The translations under genes were made by a program, and so were the position numbers. A stretch of DNA of 64,000 bases from Thelephora terrestris (lineage: Eukaryota; Basidiomycota; Agaricomycetes; Thelephorales; Thelephoraceae): contig WIUZ02000002.1 of the NCBI GenBank assembly GCA_015956445.1, forward strand, positions 2,046,001 through 2,110,000. The letters are read 5' to 3'. Of this stretch, positions 31,537 through 42,270 are shown in pieces. Under the pieces are notes generated by a model that worked only from the letters and a program-made list of their open reading frames with translations, did no database searches and was not told where the DNA came from. Position 1 is the first letter of the stretch. Each line of letters begins with the position of its first letter.

Positions 31537-31654
31537 ACTTTGGGTGGATATAGGGAAGTCGTTCCCCCTTTGCCCCATTGACTCTTGTTGGTTGGAGTTG
31601 CGACTCACCAACAGCACTGGTACCTGAAGGGCAAAGAGTGGCCCTGACACTCAG

Positions 31655-32300
31655 TGCTGCACCAGCTGGGTGTTCATGTTGAGGGGCACCGCCTGGGTCC
31701 GGCTGTCATTGTCATCCAGACCCCCGCCACTGTCACTGAATCTGATATTTTTTGTCATCAAAAATCCCTTCACCAACTTGGTCAGATTGGGACAGTAGTC
31801 TACTGCAATCTGTTCTGCTGAACTCTTTCAGCAGTCAATTTATGATGGCCAGCTTCATGTTGTAGTCATCACTTCATCAAGGGGGAAATGACATGCCTAA
31901 AAACATGTGGAAAAAATATCTGGAAAACATAAAATATCCAGAAAAATCACATATCCAGGAAAAATCACAAATTTAGAAAGAAAAATATATCCAAGAAAAA
32001 AACAATACATCCAGGAAGAAAACAACATAATGAGGAAAAAAGAAATATATCCAAAAAAAAACACAAGATTATAAAATTTCTGCAAAATTAACATATTCCC
32101 AGCCACCAGGGAAGGGTATAACCCACCCCAAGCCAAGAGAAGGTGAGAAATTCTTTTACACATTGGTTTGAAGTTTCTTACCTAGGCTGGGAAAAACTAC
32201 CAGAGAGTATCACTAAAAGCTGAGGGTGGTTGAGGGGCCTGCATGGACACACAGCTATCACCAGCTCAGGAATAGTGCATGGCGTCGCTATTGCTTCACT
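31655..32300. other. no gene; AT-rich repeat stretch
   Basis: Flank of element A3. From 31870 to 32110 the + strand repeats words like ATATCCAGGAAAAATCAC, a degenerate AT-rich minisatellite. Nothing coding is supported. Sequence on either side of A3 (28577-28614 and 31650-31870) was continuous before the insertion. Confidence 0.5.
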
Positions 32301-32310
32301 AAACCTTGGG

Positions 32311-33604
32311 TCAGGAATATGGCACTATACAGTTCACAAGAGCAAAGGAAAAACAGACACTAAGCTCGACTCTCCTTGCGCCTGAAAGAGTTGAGAGGAT
32401 TAGCCAGCCTTTCTCCCTGAATTTCAGAAAGAAATCCCCACGTGAACACCGAACGGAGTTGAAAGCATCAGGACTGAACTGAAACTCGAGTTCTAATGCA
32501 TCTTCGTATCCCAACATACACAATCTTTCAACAAGCCCACACATGGCATCTTCCAGAGCTAGCCTGCTGGGGGCATCCAGCGGGAACACCACTTCATAGA
32601 GAATCTTATGAAAACTTTTGGAGGTGATTGAAGCGATGGTGGCGCATAGCCTTTCGCATGATTCTGGCTGGTAAAACACAAGCGTGTGAAGCTCCAAACA
32701 ATTCTGGAGATCCAGAGCAGTATAGTCTGGAAAAGTATTGGATTAATTCCGCCTGTGTTATTGGTGCAACTCAAACATTTAAAACACACTTACATCTATG
32801 CAGAGTCAGGGTCAGAAGGCTCTTCTCGCATGTGTTGATGAGGCGCTGGTAGAGCCGAGAGTCGAAACTCCAGAAAACCGGTTCCCGAGAGATCTCAAGC
32901 TCATCATAAGCCACCTGCATGTTGGATAGCTGATCTAAGAATATTGAGAGGTGCGCCAATGGGAATTCGTTGATGATAAGCCTCCCCCGCAGGGGCCTGG
33001 AAGGAATAATTGGCTCCCGATTGTTATCTCCCCTAAGGGGGGAAGAGATTTCGAGATTGCTGAGGTTGGGGAAGTAGCCGACGACCGCGAAGCACGAAGG
33101 CCACGAAAAACGAACACAGGAAAGTCTCAGAGACGAGAGGGTGTTTTGAAATGCTGAGAAAGGGTTTACATGCTGGAAGTAGCGGATGTTCGAGCCGCTC
33201 AGGGTCGGGGTTTGAAGTTGACGAAATGGGGGTAGTTGTCTGGGATTGATGTCACGACCATCACTGTGGTATCCATAGTAGTGGAGCGAGCGGGTGTGGT
33301 CGAAAAGCTCAGCTTCTCTGGGACTACTCGTTCTATTCCTCCATTCTAGGAAAGTATTCCTGCCCTGTGCCCTGTAGTAGAGCGAGCGGATGTGGTAGAG
33401 CAGTGCAGCTTTGCGGGGTCTGGTTCTTCCCTCCCATGACGGATAGGTGGCAACGTTGATAACTATATGGTAAAAGAGCAGTCTCTGGGCGGGGTATACC
33501 CACGACCGTTCCACCAACGAACACGCCCGAAGTGTTTCCTTGCCACCATATTCGCCATATATGAGGCTAAAGATTTCATCGAGTAATTCCCTGGGAAGCT
33601 TCAT
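32311..33604 (-). CDS. F-box-like protein, 408 aa, two exons
   Basis: Exons 33604-32794 and 32726-32311 join in phase (donor GTAAGTGTG, acceptor TTTTCCAG). The N-terminus MKLPRELLDEIFSLIYGE, followed by TLRACSLVERSWVYPAQRLL, is the typical F-box signature (LPxExxxxI, then CSLVxRxWxxPAQRLLF) of the very large Agaricomycete F-box family. The remainder has weak leucine-rich character (FQNTLSSLRLSCVRFSWPSC, LSNLEISSPL) and a C-terminal half with DYTALDLQNCLELHTLVFYQ. By family knowledge it would bind SKP1 in an SCF ubiquitin ligase and choose a substrate, which cannot be predicted. This is the first ordinary host gene after the repeat block. Confidence 0.75.
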
Positions 33605-34068
33605 GCTCGACGATGAGGACGAAATTCAAAAGGCCTAGCGGAGGAGCGACAGTTGGTTCGGGCAGGGAGAGATTTTTAGAAGCCGCCCTGGGGGCAGTCA
33701 CGGACGGGGTGGAAGCCTGTGAAAAGCCACGTAAGTTCACGATCGTCGTTAGATAAGACCTCGTGTACTCGGCGTGCATGGTTTACAGGCGTCGCGCCCA
33801 GCGCAAGTCAACCGAATGCTACTGGGATCTCTTACCTTTAACCAGGGATTCAGAAACCTCCGGTCTACAACGATCCGTTCTGTCGAGCTCTTCCAGAAGC
33901 GAGGGTGAATGTGTGACGATGACGAGCCTCACGTTCTTGTCGTTATCAATTCATCGAGGCCGACATGCCGACAAATGGCTTAAATAATAAAGCGCACCTT
34001 CGAGCTAGGTAAAGGTATTCGCGTTCGAGGCGAGACTCATAAACAGGCACTCCCGAAAAGTGTATTCT

Positions 34069-35702
34069 CTACTTCCCCTCAACGATCTCTATAAGCTTGT
34101 CCACCGCCGCACTCTTCCCCCCGGCCTTTCGACACGCTCCCGCCACGACCTTCGCCCGCGCCCTGAACTCCTCCGACCCTTTCCCTGGCCACACCAGTCT
34201 CGCTACCGCTTCCCCAAACTCGCCAGCTTCGATCTCTGGTGCAACCTTTTTGTTGCCATACATACCAATGCCGAGGTACTCTGCCCGGACGGCCATATCG
34301 TACAGGTCATACCACTGCGCCAGGATAATCTGCGGTAAACCCGCACTAACAAAAGATCATATCAGTTTGATCAAAATGGCGGGGGGCATGTACGAGGTAA
34401 AACTCACAGGGTGCCCTCGAAATACGAGTTCGCCCCACCGTGGTGAATCCAGGCAACAACATTAGGATGCTTCATGATGGAAGCCGGGTCTACTTCCAGC
34501 CAATCAACGATCCTAAACCTGTCCTTATCCTTCGGGTCCTTCAACGCCTCCTCAAACAAGTCCTCAAATTCAGATCTATTGGGAAGCTTCCACAGAAACT
34601 GTATGTCCGAATCGTGGGTCACCGCACTGAGGAACCCAAGAACGACCGCCTTGGCTTGAGACTCGGAGTAGTGGAAGTGAGTTCCCATACACATCAGCAC
34701 CGTCTTCCCCCTGTTCAACCACTGGTCCAATTCCGGGTCACAAACTTCGATAGGAGTTGTGTCCAACACGATCGAGCCGTACAGACCAACGCGTTCCGGC
34801 ACGACCAAAGGAAAATCTGTCTCGCGGACGCTGGGACAGATTATATGGATCGCGTTGGTTTGAGCTGACTCCATCGGTAGCCGACCTGGAAGACCTTGCT
34901 TTTTCCGGTACTTGACGAGCCGTTTGACCTCTGGTGACCTGATCACTCCCCAAATCAGCAGGATCCCGGCAATGATGTTCAGTGGCTTGTCCCTCCACGA
35001 GATTGGGTATGATATTCCGGTACCCATGCTAATTGGGAGACGTCAACACTTCCGAATGATTCAAGAGCCTAGAGAGAACGAACAGCGGGTAATGCCAATA
35101 TCCTTTCAACCAGGGTTGATCCTGCTTCGCGACATCCCCCAGCGTGTTCGGAGTGCTCATCACGAATTCCCGGTTCAGAGCGTAGCACGCGTCGAACCCA
35201 GGGGTCATGAGCATATCAACAACGATTACGCCCGGGTCTAGCTCTTCAATGACCCCCTTGATGCTATCGCATATCTGCCTATATGCTGTGCCCACGAATT
35301 AACACGACACCGTCAGACACCACGCACATCGCAAGGGGGGGAGAACAACAACATAAACGCACATTCCTCATCGTACCCGGCAAGTATGACCCCCAAGGCC
35401 CTTTTATAGACCGCAAAAACGCCAGACCTCGGACGATGCGGGAAGTCTCGTTCATGGAGCCCGTTCCCCGCGGCCATTTCCATGAAATCCTTGCCGTCCA
35501 GCGAGTGGAAGTGGACCTTCGGGCTGAGCTTCTCGACTCGCCGTTTGAGACCTGGGAAGGACGCGATGTGTACTTCCACGTCTGGCCGCGTGGAGGCTTC
35601 CAGGCCCATCGCCAGAATCGTGTTCGCTTGGCCACTCTCAGAATTCGTCACGAACAGGATTCTCTTGGTTAGAACGCCAGCGGTGCCGTTTTTTGTGTCC
35701 AT
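34069..35702 (-). CDS. UDP-glycosyltransferase (GT1), 479 aa, UGT1
   Basis: Four exons (35702-35363, 35285-35084, 35028-34408, 34345-34069) keep phase and give 479 aa, with the same exon lengths (340, 202, 621, 277 nt) as the paralogue at 60629-62243. The N-terminal acceptor half begins TKRILFVTNSESGQANTILA; the C-terminal donor half has VVAWIHHGGANSYFEGTL followed by GLPQIILAQWYDLYDMAVRA, the HGGxNS...GxPxIxxPxxxDQ-like sugar-nucleotide signature of GT1 enzymes. It should transfer a sugar from a UDP-sugar to a small lipophilic acceptor (sterol, secondary metabolite or xenobiotic). No signal peptide or C-terminal membrane anchor is evident. Two relatives lie 25 kb away on the other strand. 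Confidence 0.85.
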
Positions 35703-36064
35703 GGTTTGGGGTGAGGGTAGAGGTGTGAGTGCGACGGGAGGGGAAGGCTGCTCCCGTTGGTTTACATATTGTGGGTCGATGCGGCCGGGATGCGGTTCTC
35801 TGATTTCTTAGTCAGGAGTAGGCTTGGGCGGGCTGATGCAACATGGCGCCTGGCAAAACATTCCCTCATTGTACTGCACGGCTTCGGGGTGTTTGAGATA
35901 GCAGCTGGCCGGCGTCTTAGTGGCAGTTCCATGCAAGCCCGCGGACGCAATCAGAGTCGGCTGCATGTCAGAGCATTGATCGGGGATCCTTTATTTCCAG
36001 TCGAAGACAGTACACAAGATGATACCCCCAGGCACGTCTCGAAAAAATTAAATACGCAACAATT

Positions 36065-38931
36065 TCAGTTGGCGGCCGCGGCCGCGGCTTCTGCTCTCGC
36101 TTTGTGTTGAACCAAGGCCAGCTCCGTCTTCAACTTCTTCAGTTCATCCACAGCCTTCGCAATGATCGCCTGATGCTCTGCAGAATTGACACCCTTCGCC
36201 TTCAACTCCCTCACGATATCTCCCTGACTCCTCACTCTCTCCTCCCACTCCAACACTTCCGCCGTCTTAGGGCCCGTATCTTCTGGAGGTCCAGGGGCCT
36301 TACCCTTCGCCTTCTTCTTCGACGCAGCGGGCGCAACGTGTGTAGCATCGGGGTCCGGTCCGGTCGGTGTGGGCCTGATACCAGCGAACTTCTCCTTGTA
36401 CTCCTCAATCATCTTTTCATCAATCTTCTTGAACAGATGTTCGGGAGTCCCAATTATATGCCCAGGGAGGATATCAATCGATATAACGTCCGACACAGCC
36501 CTAGCGGGTGCGTTGAGTTGTGTCAAAACAGACTCGGAAGTGGAGGGCATAAATGGATAAACGAGAGCAGAGAGAACGTATATCAGGTTGATCGCCCGAA
36601 CGACAACTTGCGCGCAACGTCTGGAGTTTTCGGCTTTCAGAGCTTTGCTCAGCCCTGACGACTGAAGATAGAGGTTTCCTCGGGCGGACACGTGCATGAC
36701 TATTTGCAGCCCAGATCTCAGCTTGACGGCGTCCATGGCAGTGATGTAGTCTTTGAGAAGTCCATTGACGTCGGAGACGAATTCCGCATCGAGTTCGTCA
36801 TTGGGGGATAAAGGCCCTGGTTCATCGCCACTGTCCGGAATCGTGCCATCATAAACTGCGGCTACGAATTTGAGGGCACGGTTCACGAAGTTCCCGAAGC
36901 TGGGAATCTCATGTGAGCATTTGTCTACCCGCTGTGGGCGTGCTTACTTGTTCAGAAGAACACTGTTGTTTGCTGTGATCTATGGATGCGAATAAGTCGA
37001 CGGCGGCGTTGGTATACTATCTATACTTACGCAGTCACTCCAGGCGAACATCGCGTCTTGAGTTTCCGGTCGCGTCGAAACCAGGTAATACCGCCACACA
37101 GAGGCAGGGATTCCGGTATCTTTGGCGGAGGGACCGAACACACCACGCGCATGGCTCTTTGAGAACTTTCCTCCTTCGTAGTTGAGATACTCTAACACAG
37201 ATATTAGCTAGGGACACAAAGTGTAGGGTGTCACATGCCTGTTGTGGAGAGATGGTGCAGGCGTGACCAATTCCTCCCGTCAGCCCGAAGGATCGACGGC
37301 CAATATATGGTGTGGAAGTAAACATTGTCTTTTCCCATGAATTGGTAGAGTCGAACGTTGTCGGGATTCAGCCACCACTGTTTCCATTCAGGCGTATAGC
37401 TGGCAGTAATACTTGGGTATCCAAAGCAGGCATCGAACTTGTACGGAGGGTCATTTTCCATCCTCTGTCACAACGTTGGCCAATACTTACCCAAACATCT
37501 GGAAAGAGAAATTCAGAGGGATGTTTCACGACAAGAGCGTGTGCGTCTTACAGAGGACCTTTCCCTTCATACCGTGCGGATCTTCTCCATCTAAAAGCGG
37601 AACTGGGACGCCCCAAGTCAAGTCTCTCGTTACAGGGCTCGGGCGTAATCCACCCTTCAGCCTGGCATCGACGATCTCTCCTTCCGTGTTAATCACAGAG
37701 TTGGACGACCATTTCCCTGCAGCGTACGATCGCTTGATCCACTCTTGCGTCCAGTCCTGCAGCTTGTCGAGGCTCACGTACATATGCGCGGAGATTTTCG
37801 TCACCACCTTGTGAGTCTTGTTCACGAGGCAGCGAGGGTTAATTAGCTCGATGGCATCCAAGGTCCTCGTGCACACGTCGCATTGATCGCCTCGAGCATC
37901 CTTGTGAAAACTTGGGTCAGCTGCCATAAGAAGTGAAAAGCAACAGAGAGGGTACATCGGCGCCACAGTGTGGACAAATGCCCTCTACGAAACGATCCGC
38001 GAGGAACCTGGTATTTGGTCAATCCCTCACCGAGATAAAGAAAGGCTAAACCGTCTACTTTTGGCATCCTTCGCAATATGTTTGTTCCTTCTCCTGTCTT
38101 TCTAGGTATCCATTATTCTGAAGGTTGAGGTATACTTCTTGGCAGATCCTACGTGAAACGCGGGGTCAGAAACGGCGAGTTCAGCTTATGACCCGCATTT
38201 ACTCTATGTGTTCCGGAGACGATGTCCTCCCGAAGTAGTCAAAGCTGTCGTGCGATCAGCGTCCACACATCGCCATCTTATGATCACGGACGGACCCAAG
38301 TTCAAACCACTTGTATGTGTCCTCATGGACTGCGTTGTACTTGTCGCACAGTTCTTTGGGGGTGATGCCTTCCTTCAACGCCTGGGTCTCGGTTGCGGTG
38401 CCGTACTCGTCTGTTCCGCAGATATATAGCGTTCTTCTATTTCTTGTTCCTGAGCGCTCCTGTCAGCGTGCTTCAAAGCGACTCGGCGTCAGAAATCACA
38501 CGCACGCGAGTATCTGATAGAAAGCCGCGATTTAGCCTTCGATTCGCAACGGCACGATCCGGACACTCACCTACTGTACACATCTGCGCTCAAGGTACTC
38601 CCGATGATATTTCCTTTGTGGAGAGCGTCAGAGACTGGTGTGCTCACGGAGTACAAGTGTCATTACCCAAATGAGGTACATTGTTGCAATAGGGCAACGC
38701 CGATGTGATCAAGACGTTCGTCTCGCCATCCTTCGGCAGTCTAAGAGCCGCATATGTTGGATACGTTCGAAATTACGGAAGTAAACGAAACAACGGGAAC
38801 GAGTCAGCAACGTGTGAAGCGAACGAGAAACCAGCAAGAAACCAGAATCGCGGGTCGTACACTATCTGCCCGGGATCAGGGACGGATCTGAGGATCCCCT
38901 CCGCCTGTCGTATGTTCCGTTTCAGCGCCAT
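36065..38931 (-). CDS. MES1: methionyl-tRNA synthetase, cytosolic, with C-terminal WHEP-like domain
   Basis: Multi-exon gene. The class I HIGH-like motif reads [17 protein letters not shown], followed across an intron by [11 protein letters not shown] and [17 protein letters not shown] zinc-binding region [43 protein letters not shown] and the KMSKS-like loop [15 protein letters not shown] follow, then the anticodon-binding helices ([22 protein letters not shown]-type segment). The C-terminus adds a lysine-rich linker ([12 protein letters not shown]) and a WHEP-like helical pair ([20 protein letters not shown]). The start [14 protein letters not shown] at 38931 is chosen because a small exon to GQIV splices in phase to LPKDGETNV; an upstream exon is possible. 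It charges tRNA-Met for initiation and elongation. Yeast MES1 lacks such a C-terminal module. Confidence 0.85.
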
Positions 38932-39255
38932 CGAAGAGCAAACTCGATGTGGTAGTGGTGGTAGAAGACAAACGGGGATAGATCTGTCAGTGGTGAACGA
39001 GTCAAGTGCCAAATCAGAAATCTCCAAAGTCGGAAGTAGCGGCAAGGCTCGGCAAGGCTCGACTTGAGTTGGGCGTCTAAAATACTTAAATTCCATGTGA
39101 CACAATGTGACCATTCCCGACTCGATCACGTGCAATGGGCGTTTCTCCAGTCCCCGCTTCGACGACGCCACGGTCCTGGACATTTGTGCGCCTGTGGATC
39201 TGACGTTCAAACGTTCGTGCGGAAATGCCCTCGTCCCGCATGACTTCTCAGGCAC

Positions 39256-42240
39256 GGCTCTTTAGCTCCTTGGCCCATTCATAACGAACAATGGGCTCGT
39301 GTGTTCTGTCAAGAACCGACGTCCTAGCGGTGATTACGCTAATTACTACCTGGTCTAGGTGGTCTGTCCACTTGATTCCCAAATACCATATTCGGATCAA
39401 GTCGAGGGCCCCTCTTCGCTAGTGCGCAAGTAGGCTGAACAAGAGAGCCTCGGGGTCGTGGAAAACCAATCTAGATGCATGTAGAGATTTTTTCGAGGCT
39501 GGCGCGCCTCGAATCCATGTGACACCTTAGATTGACACCCTAGAACCGCACGGCGCCCAGCCTTGAATCCACCTCCCACCCACGCAGGCCGTGTGGACTT
39601 AGTGGCGAAGCTAACTTACGAAGGAAACGGCCAGGAAAGGGAAAGACACTTACCGAACAAATATATCAGACTGCTCCAGACGGAACCACCATGTGGAGGG
39701 TCGGATACTTACGACATATAATTTTGGGGGCTAAAATGAACAACTACACCACATTCACCCACCTGGTTCTCGTGCGGGCCGCCATGGCACTTTGACGCCA
39801 ATTCGTCGGCCTGGGAATTTCTCCTACCTGTTCACTGCTACCGTCGCCGACGACCCATTCTATCTGACGACGAGGCGAAAACTCCTCGAGATGCCCACAT
39901 GATGCCCACGGGCTCCCAGGCTTGAAACCCTCCGGAGGTATCACGATCGTGGCCTCTGACTTCACCGGCTAAGCAGTCTCGTCATGAAGGGTGTTTCGCA
40001 TCTCAGTGGTGCGTCTGATGGATTCGCAGTGTGGAACTCTGGAACACCACATGGTGCCCATTCACTCGGACCCAGGAGTCCACGGGGGTATCAAAGGCAG
40101 AGCTTGAGTAAGGGTGGGTCAATTGAGACGCAAAATCTATCGCTTGGAGTACCGGCAAGTGAATTCCACCGAGATCTCGTCTCGTGTCCATTTCCATCGG
40201 GAGCTGATCCTCCCGCTTCGACGTTGCACAGGCTAGTAGTATCCACAAACATCCACAAGATCGACGCGCGGGTCTAGCCCTTCTGCCTATTCTCGTCGCC
40301 GTCGCGGACTCTCTAATAGGTTTTCCATTCCTCGAATAACGGGAACTCCAGTCGATCATCCTTCCTGAGCGAGAAGCAAGTATCATTGGACCTCGTAGGT
40401 TTTCAAATCCGGAGTCAGATTCAGCGAAGGACCCAAGATTGTCTCACTCCAAGCTGAAGAGGACGTTATCTCTACTCAGTCGCACAATCTCTCTCGGGAA
40501 GCCCGCTGTATAAACCAACCTTATCGCACACGCCTTGAAATCTTCGGGGGTTTGTATATTTACAGTCAAATCTCTTTCAAATGCGGAGCGCAGGCATTCA
40601 GAAAACCCTTACAGTTCCGAGCTGAAGGTCATTCCGCAAACGATTCCTACATCTGAACAAAACGGTCGAATCTTACGAGGTTGCGTGAGGCCACCATGTG
40701 CTTAAAATACAACCAAAATATGCCTCCGGCTTCTCCGATGCTATGAATACGGTACCGACAGTACGTTCCACAACTCTTCTCGCTAGGCACGATAAGCGAA
40801 AGGTGAGAGAGAAGGGCGAGAACATGGTACTCGTTTAGAAGATTTCAGGGAGTGTTCCGCCCCGTTCCGCCCCCGATCCCACAAAATTTCCATGCATCCG
40901 TCACGATAGCCGCACGTTTACCTGTTGCTCGCCTCGACGTCCCCGCTTCCAACACACGTTCCTACTGCACTGAAATATCCTTATCATGGGCGCCGGCATG
41001 GCAAGAGAACACATGCGTCGTTACCTGTGATTACTGGGTTCACGAATAGCCGGAGGAGTCCACGACCACGTTCGAAATTCCCTCAACAATGGCAACTACG
41101 AATCGGGTGCGCACAGCCAGATCAGATTCACGTGTGGCAAATTACCTCCAGTACTCTCATGGGGCGTAGGCATCGGTTCTTCTTCACGGAAAAGGTATCG
41201 CCGGGAGAACCGAGCAACCTGTCCGAGCAACCAAGGATAGGCACGTAAATCTAAACCCAACCTGTCCAGAAATAGAACAACAAATGTCGAACTAGCAAAG
41301 AGGGCGGTGGCGTTACATACTTATGCGGGGCCGGGTTCAGGTTGTGAGAAATGGAAGGGGAAGTCACGGGTGCACGGGTGCAGCATACTCCCGCTTCCGG
41401 AAATAGGGACGGAGTAGGGGCCGGAACCTCCGGGCGGAGTAATTACTGGATTTACATCGGAAAACTGCGGATGGATCTTAATCATAATAAGTGTTTGACC
41501 GCCAGAGATTCTGGGGCCCTCGTCGAGGATTTTGAGAGCATCATACTATGGTCAGGTCTCGTAACGCCCCCTCAACAAAAACCGTACCAAAATACTGCGG
41601 GGATCATCGGAAAACGCGGTCGGATCTTGTGAGGGGGGTTACCGGAGATCTTGAGGCCCTGTCTAGGCTTTTAAGAGTCAATCGTAAAGCCGAATACACT
41701 GCCAATATACCTCGTCAATTTTTCCGATGTATGCACGCGCACCGGGGCTCAGTGGTAACCGGTACACAAAAGGGTCTTCGGGACGAAAAGCCAGGGGAGA
41801 TGCAGAAGCCGGAACGAATACCCGCCATTCGCGCCTATCCCTTCAAATCAATCGTTCGTTCGTTCGTTCGTCCAGTTCAGACTTGTTCAATCTTTATTGC
41901 TATCCTAGAGGGGAACAAAGGGAGAGGGCAGGGTGTAACGCTTCGGACCTCTCGCCCTTTACACATCTCACTCAGTACGTTACATGCGAATGATGAATGG
42001 TGAGGGGGGAAACAGGTGGTCCATAATGTATGGAATATTCGGTAAAGGAAGAGAGGTAGAAGGAGGGGTTGCGGGAGGTTTATCGCGGCTAACAAGGAAG
42101 AACAGGACGATCGATCACAGTAACTGCATATCATTACCGTTTAAACAACACGCATTGTGGTAAAAATGGACACCGCATACAGAGCACACACGAGAGAAGA
42201 GACGAAGAGGGAGAGGAAGAGAGAAAAAAATGATAACTGA
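39256..42240. other. no recognisable gene (about 3 kb)
   Basis: Open frames up to 151 codons on either strand lack motifs or plausible splicing. Features seen: a degenerate direct duplication of about 170-bp spacing (catcggaaaac...ggatctt at 41455-41500 and 41605-41630, each followed by a GAGATTCTGGGGCCCT-like block) and a TTCG tetranucleotide run at about 41848-41866. The right end (42000-42240) is purine-rich and probably 3' flank of the phosphate transporter gene. Confidence 0.45.
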
Positions 42241-42270
42241 CGGGTGAAGGAATGCCTACGCCGGTACCCT

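Larger units (their letters stand above)
28615..31649 (-). mobile_element. TGTCA element A3, complete, target duplication CTCAG
   Basis: A 3035-bp copy on - with ends TGTCAGGGCCACTC (31649) and TGTCAGCGTGCTG (28615, + strand reading), flanked by CTCAG at 28610-28614 and 31650-31654. It includes a 152-bp MITE-like insertion (29812-29963), without which it is 2883 bp, close to A1. The gene is broken by that insertion, while the outward 88-codon frame is open. Confidence 0.88.
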
